NCBI GenBank assembly: GCA_947000775.1
Contig: CAMQGK010000052.1
Location: 32,642,501-32,706,500 of the forward strand
Direction: 5' to 3'
DNA length: 64,000 nt
DNA from: Pterois miles
Taxonomy: Eukaryota; Chordata; Actinopteri; Perciformes; Scorpaenidae
Each line of letters opens with the position of its first letter. Position 1 is the stretch's first letter. The notes beneath the pieces are model-generated. The model had not been told where the DNA came from. It ran no database searches and worked only from the letters and a program-made list of their open reading frames with translations. Below are positions 37,701 to 50,634 of the stretch, in pieces. The position numbers and the translations under genes are program-made.

Positions 37701-40089
37701 CTGTGGAATGCACTGGTGGTATATTTATGCTGTCGGTAAGGCCAACAAACCTAGCCATGTAGCCTCATGTAGAGCCAAGTGCTGTCTACAGCTCATGTCA
37801 CGATGTAAACGATCAGTCTTTTGTTTCAGAGCTCGTCGTGGAGTCATAAACCAGAGTGCTTGCTTTTCTAAGAGAATTAATCGCTTCAGCTATCACCACA
37901 CTATTATAATGTAGTGGTAGGAGACATAACAACACACTGGGCCTGTTACCGTTCTAACTGATGTTTGTTTTCTCCAATCATTGGTGAAGCAAAAACATTT
38001 TGTGGTTTTGTTAGGCCCAGTATTGTATTAAATGTCTGAGATGCCACCAACAGTTTTATTGAAATACTACTTCTAACAAATTCAATATCTAGTGGTAATA
38101 AAGAAAAAGCCTGGGACCATTTTGATCAGAAGAGAAATATAAGACAGCAACAAGCAACACATCATACAGTGCTCTAAAGCAAGTGGGTGTATGTCTGTTG
38201 GTTCTGCCTTCAGTTGTGGGTCGCCTCCCTTTCAGTAGAGAACTCTATCATACTGTAAGTGAACAGCCGTACAGTTGTAGTGTTGAGAACAAATGGTATA
38301 AGTCCGTTTTAGTTGCTGGGAAATGAAAGCCCTACTCAGTAGCCTCTTGGGCATCCAGATAAATGAACTTGTCTCTGTGCAGCTGCTGTCTATTGTCTGA
38401 GCAGGCGACGGCTGGCATTCCAGCCCTGATGATGTTTCCTTTGGTCTGGAGCTGTTTGTTCGGAGTGCGATCTGATGAACTCTTGAACTTGCCTTAAACT
38501 CAGATCTGTTTTTCTGCTCTCGGTCCAGCTTTGTTTCGAATTATATCTGAGTTTAAAATATAATCTTTTACGTCTTTAACCTTCAATGCATCTGTAGTGA
38601 AAAACGTCTGCATCGATTAGTTGGATGTTGAAGGGTTTAATGAACTCTCCTACAGATTTGTTTGCATTTCGGGGGGATAGAAATTCAGAGCACATAGTCA
38701 TATCTCTGCTTCATTTGCCATTCCCCACAATTTTAGGGTCGTCAATGATAATTTTTCATGCACGACTTGAAACGCTGCCCTTCAGTGAGTTTGTGCTGGA
38801 GTCATCAATGGCCGTTGCCCTCAAAGAACCTCATTTATCAAGCATGATATACTGTGGACCAGTCCTGGAAACTACCTGGGAATACTACCTACCTGGGAGT
38901 ATACATGTACCAGTTTTTGTTATATGAAACACACGCAACCACAAAATCTTAACATCCTCTGCACTTTTCACTTTGCTTTAACAGGAAAGTAAACTCTTTA
39001 AATTAATGCTCCTCTTTAGAAACCTAGCTGATGCTCTTAGAGCAATTTACAAAGAGTGCAACAGGCTTTCAGTTTCTGTCTGGAAAACAAATTCTTGCAA
39101 ATCAAGTTGGACTGTTATGACTGCCTAGTTAGACTTCACTGGTAGTCTCGGCTCTAAGTGTAAGCCTGAATGATGATAAAACATATTCCAGTGATTTACT
39201 GATGTAGTGAAAATGCAAGTGTATTTCGTCTTTAGGTCTGTGGCTGTGATGGCTTATTAGAAATGAAGTTGCTGAGGCACGTTGAGCTGTGTGTGCGCAA
39301 GGGTACAAATTCAGAAAAATTTGTGAGATGTATGAAAGGAAATAGCAGGTATTTCATTACTGTAAACACAGAAATGAGCAAAACACAAAGAGATGGATGA
39401 ATGAGGGTCATTGTTCCCCGCAGATGTCCGACTGCCAGATGATAGGGCTGGAAAAGCCTGCACTGCAGCAAGTTCCTCTGTGATGAATAGATGTTTTTTT
39501 CACATCTGCTCATCAACACATTCAACACGTCTATTTTCAGACGTGTTCATTTTTCAAGGAACATGGTAACTGCTTGAATGATTCATACAGAAAGGCCTCT
39601 CGGTTCTGTTTTAATTATGACTCGCATTCGCTTGTCAGGCAGGCGCCTTGAGAAATGGAGAACTCGGTGAGTGTCTTAAATGCACGCCAATATTCTCATA
39701 TTGTTAGACATGCGTTTCAAGTACAGTTATTCTCCTTTCTTATATGCTTTTTAATGAGAAATGTCAGCAGCTAATGTACAGTTTTTTTGCATTGCTACAC
39801 ATTTTTACTCCTACTCATACGTTTGTACTCATTTTCTGTAGACATCCAACATATTTTAGGTACGCATGAAATGAAATCATGATGTTGCCTCAACACACAT
39901 AGAAGGGACCTCTCCTCGTTAACGGCACCGTACTTTACAAAGAGCTTTGTGCACAGCAGCTTGCTCCTGGCCTCATCCCTTATATTAAATTACACTTGCA
40001 AGGCAACATCTGCAACCATAGTTAGCCAGGACGGGTATCACTTTAAAATACTTCCATTACACTGTCATGAGTTGATGCTTTTTTATTGC
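34720..40089. other. Intron sequence, nothing recognised
   Basis: About 5.4 kb of ordinary intron. The 153-codon frame at 36355-36816 was read and rejected: it has no signal, domain or flanking splice pattern. Short A/T runs only. Confidence 0.5.
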
Positions 40090-40097
40090 AGCTATAG

Positions 40098-40658
40098 TAG
40101 GATGCTAATTTTGTTGACTGTCCCCAGTTCAGCATCAGGAGAGTTACTGTAGCAGCCACGGTGCTGCGTTTAATGTCGCGGACATGCAGAAACTTTCTCA
40201 GTAACTGTCCACCTCTCATGTAGTTTAGTTTAGCAGGTTGTCAGCTGTGTGTCTGCCCAGCGTAATGATAGCGAGTGTCCAACAAACCGTACGTGTGTTT
40301 GTGCTATACTTTCATAGCTGAAACGTTGCTGGAGGCTTCGTGCTCGTCATTGTCATGTACGACGGTGAGTGTGGGTTTGTTGGTGGCGTTATAGCTGTGA
40401 ATGTAGCTGTAGCAGTGTGTGTATAGTTTATATGTTGGTGAATAAATGCTATGAGGCTACAATCTACAACTCCTCAGCTCAAGATGGGAGTGTATCTTGC
40501 AGCTCCGGCTCGGACTCTCTTAAGGTGGGCTAGCTTTTCACCTTTAAGTGACAAACCACTCCTCTGAGATTTGCTCAGGTTTTTAGTTAATTATTAATAT
40601 TAATTCTAACCATTTAACTGTTAGTTAACGGTATAATGGTTAATTATTAACATCCCTA
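40098..40658. mobile_element. hAT-like nonautonomous element
   Basis: Left end TAGGATGCTAATTTTG. The right end, read on the other strand, is TAGGGATGTTAATAATTAAC. Flanks AGCTATAG (40090-40097) and AACTATAC (40659-40666) match at 6 of 8 bases, so the target duplication is only suggestive. The interior is relatively CpG-rich and non-coding. Confidence 0.5.
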
Positions 40659-40669
40659 AACTATACAAA

Positions 40670-42180
40670 AACAAAGCTACTTTCATGTTGCTTAGAATTA
40701 ACCAGGTTGACAGATCTCACTCTCATGCCAAAAGGCACAGATATCAACCACTGAGCTAGCAGAGATCCAGGGGAGTTACTCCTTGGCTGTTGGGCTGAAC
40801 TGGAGTCGGAGGCCTGGAATTGGCATGAGGTAGTGTGTTTGTCCACCCAAATGTGAATGGCGAGGCAGAGGCAACATCGCCTGAATATCAAACTGAATTG
40901 CCATTTTGTTTTCACTTCATTATTCAGTCTGATACTGTGTTGATATTAGCTCTATTTTGCCCTTAGCAATCAGTAGGAAGTGACCTATCCTTCCCCCTGC
41001 ATCATTTTCAGTCCACACCAGTCATCAAAAAGGTTGCTCGGAGCAACGGATGCATCGATCCAACACATATGCAGGTTTTACTTATATCTTTAATTGCTAT
41101 TTCTGCAGGTCGACTTCCAAAAACCTGTACAGCTGTGATAATCTCATCAAGAAGCATCAGATCTATTTGAATCACTGAAAAAATCTGATGTTGGCAGTCG
41201 TTCAAAGGTATATCGGATCGGGGAAGAATATTGTTCGATCACACTTTGAACCTTTTAATCTCGTCACCCTGGAGTAAAAGATAAAGATATCTGTTGTTTT
41301 AGTTTACAATTTCATAACTTCATTCATTCATAACTTCATTGAGGACGGCTAGAAGGTGTCAAATTAAAAAAGGAGAAATGGCACAGAGGTGGTAAATTAG
41401 TGATTCAGTAAATTCAGAATCTCATGAGTCATGAAAGTGAGAATCTGTCTCGGATGAATCATACAAATTGCATGAAATCTGTGGCTTAGCTAAGGTAAGA
41501 TTGAATCTTAGTGATACTGGGAACTATCTCTGGAATGTTCCATTACTCACCTTCCCTGGTTTTGTCTGGGCAGATCCTCCCCTTCCCAGAGAACCTGGTC
41601 TGCTCCATCTCTGATACAGTGAGGTGGTGAAGGCTGGCAGGCTCTGACTTTTCAAGGCCATTATCACAACCGCTGCTGCATCACTAACCTCATCCACACT
41701 TCATTCCCCAAAGTGTGATTGATGAGAATGTCCTGCCTGGCCCAGCACCGTGTCATGGCGTACAGCCGAGGGCAAGGGCTCCTGTGAGAAGAACAGAGGG
41801 GATGAAGGGGGTAGAGGATCTGAACTTTATCGGTGCCACTGCAAATCAGCGGGAGCAGAGTTCACACCTCTGTATGCAATATACTATATAAGAGCAGTCG
41901 TCACCCTTGACAACGTGATGCCATGCCAGCCGAGGCTGTAATGACTCAGGGACGCTGGGACGGGGTCAGCACACCTCTGCCAAGCAAACAAAGGTGTTAA
42001 GAAATTATAATGGTGAAGAAACAGTTATAATCATGTACAGTTCATACAGAGTTCAAATTTAAACTGTCAGCTGCAATTATAGTTGCATTCATTTCTGGAG
42101 GAATTCATGTATTGTCTTCTAAATCAGTGTGATGTGTTTGGTCCAAGTAGTGCACAACCACACAAACAAGACTCCATCCA
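40670..42180. other. Intron sequence, nothing recognised
   Basis: No supported gene or repeat. Confidence 0.45.
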
Positions 42181-42335
42181 AATCCAGTGGTTTAAAGTAA
42201 CTCATTCAACACTACGTACTGAAGTACAGATACTTTGAATTTAGTATTTTCATTTCATGTGTATTTCTGTATTCTTCAGTGGACATGTGCATTTTATTCC
42301 AGTCCCTTTATTTAACAGCTACACTTAATATTTAC

Positions 42336-42352
42336 TACTACTACTACTACTT
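42336..42352. repeat. (TAC)n microsatellite
   Basis: Five to six ACT/TAC triplets in an AT-rich segment that may be part of an older dispersed repeat (42185-42360). Confidence 0.7.
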
Positions 42353-42644
42353 TACATATTAACTCACAGCTATGTTCACCTAGGTTTTGTCTGGTAAAAC
42401 CTATTTAGAGGACTCTGTAAGAGTGGACAGACTGCGCTTCATTAGCTGGTTACATTCAGTCGCTGAGCAAATTTTAAGCAAATTGTTGAAATGTTGCAAA
42501 AAAGAAATGTGAATTAGGCATGTTTACATCGACTGGTTTGTAGAGAATAAACTCAGCTACAGCGTAGTTTGGTCAGAAGGTGGCGCGATCGGTTACACAT
42601 GGCTGTGACCGGACACAAAATAAATCCGCTCTGCCATCTAACCA

Positions 42645-42825
42645 TCTACAAGAGTAACTTCTGTACTTAACTTCACGTCTGGTGTTATTTTATTCCAAAC
42701 CATGGTATTTTCCTAAACCTAAGTAGTTTTTGTCACATAACATCCGTACTTAAGCTTTGGTGTGGTGTTACATGACCACAATCTTTTCCTGACTAAGTAG
42801 TTTTGTTGCCTAAAGTTAAACAAAT
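42645..42825 (-). repeat. GGTTTAGGAAAA-family repeat, copy 2
   Basis: Read on the minus strand it contains TTTAGGCAACAAAACTACTTAG followed later by ACTTAGGTTTAGGAAAAT, related to the copies at 9656 and 62366. It appears to hold two successive units of the family motif. Confidence 0.6.
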
Positions 42826-42829
42826 TGTT

Positions 42830-44392
42830 TCCTATGAAAACAGAAAATTATTTTGAAAAGACTGGAGTGGAAATTGATCCTGAACATTTGTAGGAAAACA
42901 CATAAAAACAGGGATATCATAGGAACAGTTGTATGAGAATACTTTGGAAAAATATGATGGTCCTTTGCAAAAGTAGTTCTCAAGCTGTGGGTGATATGTT
43001 CTAATGAGCAGAGGAGCCAAATCTTTGGATGTTTTCTGATCTAGGCAGCCCACAAAAACACTGACTGGGTTTGTTTGTTTGTAGGTTGGTAGGTACTCCA
43101 GATAGCCAAATGCATGTGTTTTCATGATATGTCCCCTTTAAATAAGGATCTGATATAAGATCTGAGGAATACTCCCCCACCACTGCCCAAATCCATCTTC
43201 TGAGGATCAAACACTCGCCTCCGTAGGCTTGAAGGAGGCTGTAAGAGGTTTGCAGTTTCCTCAGCTTGAATTCTCGTACTCACAATGGCTTCCAATGGTG
43301 AGACGAAAACGAAGCAACAAATACTGTCAGGAAATTCTTAAACCCCTTTTGGACCATTTTGCCACCATCCATGTTTGCTCACATATGTGACCAATTCATG
43401 TTGTTGACAAATAAATTGAAAGTGAGGCAATGGCAGCAGCCACACTGGTTTGAAACCCATTACTTTAATGCTCTTTACATCCATCACAAATTCAGGGGAG
43501 TGGAGAGCCTCCATTTGCCTGCATGGTAAGTGTCGACACAGTGATATTCAATCCCCTTCATTAGTCTCAAGGATGAACTGTCATGACCGTTGCCTTGGTG
43601 ACCTCCATTTAGCTCCTGAAAGTCTCTCTCCAGCACCAATTCAAACATTCCCAAAGGTTGCGTTCTGCATCTCAAAACTGTAAACCTTGATTATTCTGCA
43701 TCTCTGTGGAAAGCACACTTCACATGCATGGCCTGTGGGAACAGTGTCTGAACAGTGTGTTCCCTGACCTCCATGAGCGAGGTCACCTAAGAGCACAATG
43801 CACAGCACACATGTGGGCCATTATTACAAGTTCACAGCAACTATTGCACTCTGATATACAGTGCCTTTTTATTGCACTGAAACTAATGTGACCAAAAGTG
43901 CTTCGGCTGATGCTTCTATGTATTGAACATAATTTGCTCTCAAATTATACCACCCATGACACTGTGAGGCCTTTTTAAAATGTGTAATTTCATGTTGTTG
44001 ATAGCAGTGCAGCGTAACATTTGCGTCCTTGTTTAAAGTTTGGGGTGTTCAATTTCAATAAGCTCAGCACAAGAGGTTGACACCAGCAGCAGTAATTGAA
44101 AACACTTTTCAGGGTCACGCTCCGTATAGATCTTAGGAGTAATTCTAGTCGGCCGAGATGACAGAAAACAGAAGTCAGTGGGAGTTATTTCACTTCTAGT
44201 GGGGAGTTTATTGCTGAAGATCAGAAAAGAGGCAAATGACAAAGCGGGAAACCCAAGGAGACACCCAACTCATTGCCCGCCACTATAGCCTGGCTGTAGA
44301 ACCACTGCACTTGTGTTACTTAATGACTGAACAATGTCCACAATGGCAAGTTTTACAATCTGTACAGTCCCTGAAATTGGCATTCAATGCTT
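42830..44392. other. Intron sequence, nothing recognised
   Basis: No supported gene or repeat. Overlapping frames on both strands at 43450-43683 are incidental. Confidence 0.45.
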
Positions 44393-44400
44393 TGTCAGAT

Positions 44401-44951
44401 TACGGCTGTGCAATTAATCAAATTTCAATTACAATTACGACTTTGGCTTCCAACAATGAAGACAAGGTAATCGACATAAAACAATTATTGCGCGGCATTC
44501 TGTTTCACAATGACATTTTCATTTTACCTTGTCTTATACCTCCAGCACTCCCCTTTCCTTTACATAGGCGTTCTTTCCTTGCTCAGCGGACAGGGATGGC
44601 TGCTCCACAGCAGCCGTGTGGGAGGATCCCAGGCCAGCCCAGGCTGTGAAGGTGGCCCTTCACAGCCTGGGCCTCGCTGCGTAGTGCTCACTGGGCCCTC
44701 TCTCGGGACGGGACTCCCTGCTTGACTGTCAACCGGGGCGGATGATTGTCCTCAGTGTGACGATGTCGGCAAAACCATCTAACCTGTTGAGGAACACAAA
44801 CCCGTCTCATTCACCAAGCCTCCTGGGTGGGATGTGTGCACAAAGTGCACCAGATTGATGCATTTACAAAATTTTCTTTCTAAATACATACATAAACATG
44901 ATCTCAGTATTGACCAAAATAATCATGATTCAAATTTTTGGAGCAGCCCTT
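44401..44951. mobile_element. 551-bp hAT-like MITE with an internal perfect hairpin
   Basis: Left end TACGGCTGTGCAATTAATCA and right end GAGCAGCCCTT form a degenerate terminal inverted repeat of a family I recognise from teleosts. Flanks TGTCAGAT (44393-44400) and GGTCAGAC (44952-44959) share GTCAGA. The interior is GC-rich. The 137-codon frame that runs into it (44236-44649) is a by-product. Confidence 0.6.
44637..44672. repeat. Perfect 16-bp inverted repeat, 4-nt loop
   Basis: GCCCAGGCTGTGAAGG (44637-44652) and its exact reverse complement CCTTCACAGCCTGGGC (44657-44672) are separated by TGGC. It lies inside the hAT-like element. Confidence 0.95.
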
Positions 44952-44959
44952 GGTCAGAC

Positions 44960-47900
44960 GCTGGTTTACGTTGTCTTCTTTTGTCAGATATTTCTCTTTG
45001 TTCATGATATTCTTGTACAGCTTTGCTAAATGGGAAAAAGATGCTGAAAGAAATTGTAGAGAAGCATCCTGTGGTCACCAAAGTAATGTACCAAAATCAG
45101 TGTTTTGCTCAAGTTTATAGATACCTTAAAGGATAATTCTGATTGATCATGATTTGAGTGGCTGCCATTTTTCTGGTTATATATACTAACCAAAATGAAT
45201 ATCCTGATATCCTGGAACACAACCAACCAAATGAATATATCTGGGCGTTTGTGTGCAGTGTGTCTGCTTCACTGCTGGTGTTTCTGATTTTAAGCAATGT
45301 CTCCATAATACTCGATCTCAGTAATGAATTGGTGAGCACAGTTTTATTATTGGTGATATAAATAATGGCCAGAACTACACAAATAAGACCTAAATTGTAA
45401 TTGTAATTATAGTTTCAGCTCTCTTCGTAATCACTGCCAAAATGACGTGTAATCTCTATTTATGCCTGTTGTTTTTATCTGTTTGTTGAACAGCCTGTTG
45501 TGTTTTGTTGTCTCTTTATTTTATGCCTGTCATAGTCATTTTTATGGCCCGTTGGTTTGATTATATGCTGTGTTTCTTCTTGCAAAGTGACAGAGCACGC
45601 AGAAAAAGCTTGGTGAAAACACAATGCGTAATGACTTTATTAAAGACAGACGGTTTGGGAGAAATGGTATGATTGCTAAACAAAGCCAGACTCTCATGGG
45701 GTTTGCCCAAAAATACTACTTTCAAGGTTCATTTCATCTAATACCTCCACTGTAACGTTTTCCCTTATTCATCTCTATTCAAGGAACATCAGTAGCATCA
45801 TATGGCTTTGTGTATATCCTTAGATAAAATAGCATATCCAGAACTCTCTTGGGTTGCCTGCAGTTAATTCTGCTGGTGATGGTGGAGCAGAGATCAATAA
45901 AAACACTGGAATAAACAGAAAGAGGATCTACTGACTGCCTCACCAAGTCATCTTCATTGTATTTTGCTTGGTCAAGCTCTGAGCACATGATCTCTGGAGA
46001 GAGGGATTACAGGAGTACTAAGCTCCAGATATTTTTCCATCTTCCATGGCTCTAATTAATCAGGGCAGGGTTCTACCAAGGGGCTTAACTGGCCCCTTGT
46101 CAATTTGCAGCTATCGTCTTGCTCAGACAGGCCTCAACAGCACCAACCCAGTTAACACCCACAGTAGATATCCACCTATAATGGGCAAAGGCTTTCACGA
46201 GCTGATGAGATGCTGAGCAGACAAAATGCAACCAATAAAAAACCCAGGTTGCAAAGGGAATATAGCAATCTTTGCCTTTAAATGGATTTAATGAGTGCTA
46301 AAACTGGCTCTCATATATCATTATTGTGATATTATAATTGTGCTTGCCTTTTATAAAATAGTGTTTCTAGGGAATGCAGAGGCCACAGAAATATCCTTAA
46401 ATGTGAAAAATTCACAGTTTTTATCGAGAGCACAGTGAAAAAGAGACATTTTCTGGTGCTGGGAACTCAATCATGTTGGCTTGGGCTGATTTCTGTGGTT
46501 GTAAATGGTTTACGAGCCTCAACATGTGCATACCTGCAACTGTCTGTAGCAGTTTTTGACATTTTGATGATTTTTGTTATTTTGATTCTTATCTGTTCGT
46601 ATTTGAATTATCCAAAAAGCTAAAGCAAGCAAAATGTCATGATTTTGGGAAGTTACCAAAGATCATTTCATCCATAAACCTTGTAAAATACCTAAATTAG
46701 AAATAGCAACAATAATCCAGCTGTAACATTCGTTACTGTGATTCTAAAATGACCTGGTGTGAGTAATAGCAGTCGCTAGAGTTTATTAGATATTTATTCT
46801 TACTTATTCTTACTTCACTATTCTCTATGGACGGTCTACATTCGTCGGGCCTTATGAAAAGCCCCATTATCTTTGCCACTTAAAAAGGTCCATTTCTCTC
46901 ATTAATAGTCCATTAATTGTTTCTTTTAGTAGGGCTTCAAGCCAGAGCCAAGGAACTGTCAGCCATGCCCTACTTCTATTATTGCTTAGTGAACAGTGCT
47001 GTGGACCTCAGTCATAATGCACATTAGTGTTTATTCTGGATGCTTAGTCACTGATCCATTAGTCACTGTTGGAGGTAAGCGTTTATTTATGTTGTAATAT
47101 TTGCACTTAAACAAGCTGTCAAAGCTAAAGGTCATTATCTTTAAGCTGCACATTTGAATAAATAGGAATATATCTTTTAATCACTGGTACATCACACTCT
47201 TCAGCTTCAGCAGCTGGCTCTTTTTCATCTTTTGTATTTGGAGATTTATGTTTCCATATGAGATTTTAAGATAAAAAATGCATGGCAGCCAGTCACAGTG
47301 GCCAAACACTTTGTGCAAAGCATTAACTCCATCTTTTAGGATATAGGATTTTCCCTTTTCTTCAGGGTTTCTTAAGGGTTGCTGCAGCATCATGGAGTGC
47401 ATTGAAACAGAAGTGAGTTTGGGTCTTCAGGCTCGGGCCATGGTGTAATTCAGGCAGCGTGGGGTGAGAGAAGCCACACTTTGAGCTTTGATACATCTCC
47501 TCAAAAACAAGATGTAATAGAATATACTGCAGGCCAATTACAGATACTGTAACCAGACTGAACATTTTATTTTAGTTCATTTATCACCTGCTGGTCCTTT
47601 ATTGGCTTCTGCTCTAATTCACCATCCTGCCCATTTCAGCAGCACAAGTGGCTTGTAAGCCGCAGCGTGTGATAGCTCATTGCCAATGTTAAATCAAATG
47701 GTGCGTGTTTTCTTTGGTCCCGTCTGCCTCAAGGCTTCAGGCTCTATTGACAATCAGTAGTATGTTTCAGATTTACTGGTTCGTGTCCAGCCAGCCCTTT
47801 TATTTACAGTGCGTTGGATTGAGGGATCTGAGGCGAGGAACATCTGGGAGCAATTGAGACTAAAGCAGGACAGGACCTCATCACAAGTGCCGCTGACATT

Positions 47901-48650
47901 AAGCTGCTTTTCTACTGTAGCCCACTTTTTACCACAAGGAGTGTGCTCAGAGCTCGCAATAATTATTAGGTCTGACTGCTACCAGTGACAACTTTACAGA
48001 AGATTGCTGCTGTGCTGGGTATGAAGCCAGAGCTCATATTGTAGGTTGAATCTGGTTGAAATTAGTCTTACATCGGTACAAAGTGTCACAAATACTAAGG
48101 AAGCTAGAGCTGATGCTCTAGATGGTAATGAAACTTATATATTGTCATTTTCACTTTTTGTTTGTTCTGTCTGACAAACTCTCTGTAACTTAAAGATTTA
48201 CATTTACTGTCACATAAGACAAAGAAAAGCAACAAATACTCACATCTGGCAAGTTGGAACCTTTTCAATCTGTGGCATGTTTGCCTGAAAAATGAGTCAG
48301 ATGATTTATTAATAATCTGTACAATCTGTTTAGCTGTATAATAAAGGCAAAATGCCAAAACTGTAATTAAATTGGAGTGACATTTTAAGGCAAGTTTCAA
48401 AACACTGACAGCATTTACATACAGTTTTGCCAAGAAGTGTGGGCTTTTCTTTTGAGCGAGCCTCTCTGCAAACTGTGGTCAAGTTGGTTTGTGTACAATG
48501 CATCGAGTTCGACGTGAACAGGCAAGAGAGCAGTAAAAACCCAAATTGAGACACATATTCTCCTAAACCCTGCATAATAATGGCTTATCCCACATTGCTT
48601 AATGGGAAAATGCTCCATTCGTTATAATATGCTGTTTACATGACTCGTAT
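44960..48650. other. Intron sequence, nothing recognised
   Basis: Ordinary AT-rich intron. No exon-like or repeat signals strong enough to name. Confidence 0.5.
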
Positions 48651-48653
48651 CGG

Positions 48654-48656
48654 ATG

Positions 48657-48710
<54 letters not shown>

Positions 48711-48714
48711 GCAT
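48654..48714. repeat. (AT)n tract bounded by inverted octamer motifs
   Basis: A 46-bp TA dinucleotide run (48661-48706) is bounded by ATGCAAAT (48654-48661) and its reverse complement ATTTGCAT (48707-48714), giving a near-palindromic 61-bp unit. ATGCAAAT is the POU-factor octamer sequence. Confidence 0.9.
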
Positions 48715-48719
48715 ATATT

Positions 48720-49370
48720 GCAATGGTGGAATATTAGTGTGCATGTAAACATAGTCTTTGTTTTGGGTACATGAGCAGACACACAGAGCCCTGCCACAGG
48801 GAGACGTATTATACTGTCCCTCTCCAGTCTTTGCCAATATGCATTTTTGCTGAGACTGGATGAGTTTTAGAGGATTGTATTAGCTGTCAAAGCTTTACGG
48901 ACTGGCAGGAGGCTCTATCTGTGTAGCGGCCAGCTGGAAAGGAAGAAAGCAAGGTTGTGATTAAGTCTGCCTATGAGGTAAAAGGCATGAGATAGTTTAG
49001 ACGTGATAAGCCGAGGGACCCAAGCGTTGTTGTGTACCAGATGGATAGAGATATTGCAGTAGGCTTAAGGCAGCGTGGAAAGATGCAGGGATTATAGCAG
49101 CCAACCTTTCTGTCAATAAGTGGCTCGCAGGCAAGAAAAATTTTCCTGCAACACTGTTTTAAGAGTCGGAAACATATACAAGCAAATCAATTTCATTTTC
49201 ACTTGGAAAATATCTATGAAATGTTCATTTTTATCTTAATGTATAAAAAAGCCGCAGATGGTTTTACATGTCGGTTGTCGCTGATCATTACAATATGGCA
49301 GTTTTCACACCTGTAGTGACCCGCAGGAGAAAATCACAAGTCAAGAAATAGTTGTTTTTTGTCAGGACCG
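48720..49370. other. Intron sequence, nothing recognised
   Basis: No supported gene or repeat. Confidence 0.45.
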
Positions 49371-49374
49371 TTGC

Positions 49375-49453
49375 CACATTTGTGTGTACAGATATGTTTA
49401 ATTGAAAGTATGTTATATTCTTACTATAACTAGTCTTTCCTGTATAAAGACTT
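49375..49453. repeat. Direct repeat, left copy
   Basis: Shares CACATTTGTGTGTACAG and a 28-bp identical end (49426-49453) with 51793-51895. Confidence 0.75.
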
Positions 49454-50080
49454 GCCAGACCTCATATGTCATGAATAATGACAGACTGGTAGAAACAGGC
49501 AGAAACGTTTTTATTGAGGAGCTGCTAAAATACATACATATCTTTCTGACCTCTTCACTTTCTGATGTATCTGGAATGACCTCACATAAGTCCATGCCCA
49601 GGAGATCGGTCCCTCGAGTTCCCACCACAAATATATGAACTGCAAGAGAATGAAGGAATTCACAAAATAAACCACACCTAAAGGGAAAATGTCAGTTTCA
49701 AATTTTCCCGCCAGTTAATAAACTTGTGTCACCAGTGTGTTTTTTTCCCTTTGATAGTATATTTATTGAGGTTTTTCACTTTAACATTATATCCCAATAA
49801 TTTGGTCAATCTTGGCAGCGAGCACAGTACACAGTCAAATGAATAGGTCAACAAATTCCTAATCCGACTACGCCATCACTTCTCCGTTATTTTGTCACAT
49901 CGGGTCTTTATTGATTATCATCAACATTTAGTTTCAAAACTCCATAAATCTCCCCCAGATATTTTCAAAAACTACTAGCTTTCCTTTAGTAATGTATGTA
50001 CCGATTACACCGGACATTTTACTGGAAAATATGAAGGTCAATATGTGTGTCTGGCCTCTCTGGTCCAGCTTTGACTGCGG

Positions 50081-50634
50081 GGCCACAGGCGTCTACCTGG
50101 GCCACAGGAGTCTGCCTGGGTCACGGGAGTCTACCTGGGCCACAGGAGTCTACCTGGGTCACGGGAGTCTACCTGGGCCACAGGAGTCTGCCTGGGCCAC
50201 AGGAGTCTACCTGGTTCATAGGAGTCTACCTGGGTCACAGGAGTCTACCTGGGCCACAGGAGTCTACCTGGGTCACGGGAGTCTACCTGGGCCACAGGAG
50301 TCTACCTGGGTCACGGGAGTCTACCTGGGCCACAGCAGTCTACCTGGGTCACGGGAGTCTACCTGGGCCACAGGAGTCTACCTGGGTCACAGGAGTCTAC
50401 CTGGGCCACAGGAGTCTACCTGGGTCACGGGAGTCTACCTGGGCCACAGGAGTCTACCTGGGTTACGGGAGTCTACCTGGGCCACAGGAGTCTACCTGGT
50501 TCATAGGAGTCTACCTGGGTCACAGGAGTCTACCTGGTTCATAGGAGTCTACCTGGGTCACAGGAGTCTACCTGGTTCATAGGAGTCTACCTGGGCCACA
50601 GGAGTCTACCTGAGCCACAGGAGTCTACCTGGGC
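50081..50634 (+). repeat. 19-bp minisatellite (GTCTACCTGGGCCACAGGA)
   Basis: About 29 tandem 19-bp units. Two main variants, with GGCCACAGGA and GGTCACGGGA ends, tend to alternate, giving a 38-bp higher-order period. A third variant (GGTTCATAGGA) occurs mainly toward the 3' end. Because 19 is not a multiple of three, two plus-strand frames read a 19-residue peptide repeat (for example GVYLGHRSLPGPQESTW). These frames are by-products, not genes. Confidence 0.95.

Noticed and set aside
41480..41500. AAG|GTAAGA junction
   Set aside because: It has no pyrimidine tract before it, so it is only a donor-like sequence.
44236..44649. 137-codon plus-strand frame
   Set aside because: It runs into a hAT-like MITE and has no domain or splice signals.
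49992..50582. 196- and 165-codon plus-strand repeat proteins
   Set aside because: Two frames are open at once because the 19-bp unit has no stop. The peptide period of 19 simply mirrors the DNA unit.
50081..50634. CRISPR-like array
   Set aside because: Units are contiguous tandem repeats with no unique spacers, in vertebrate DNA.
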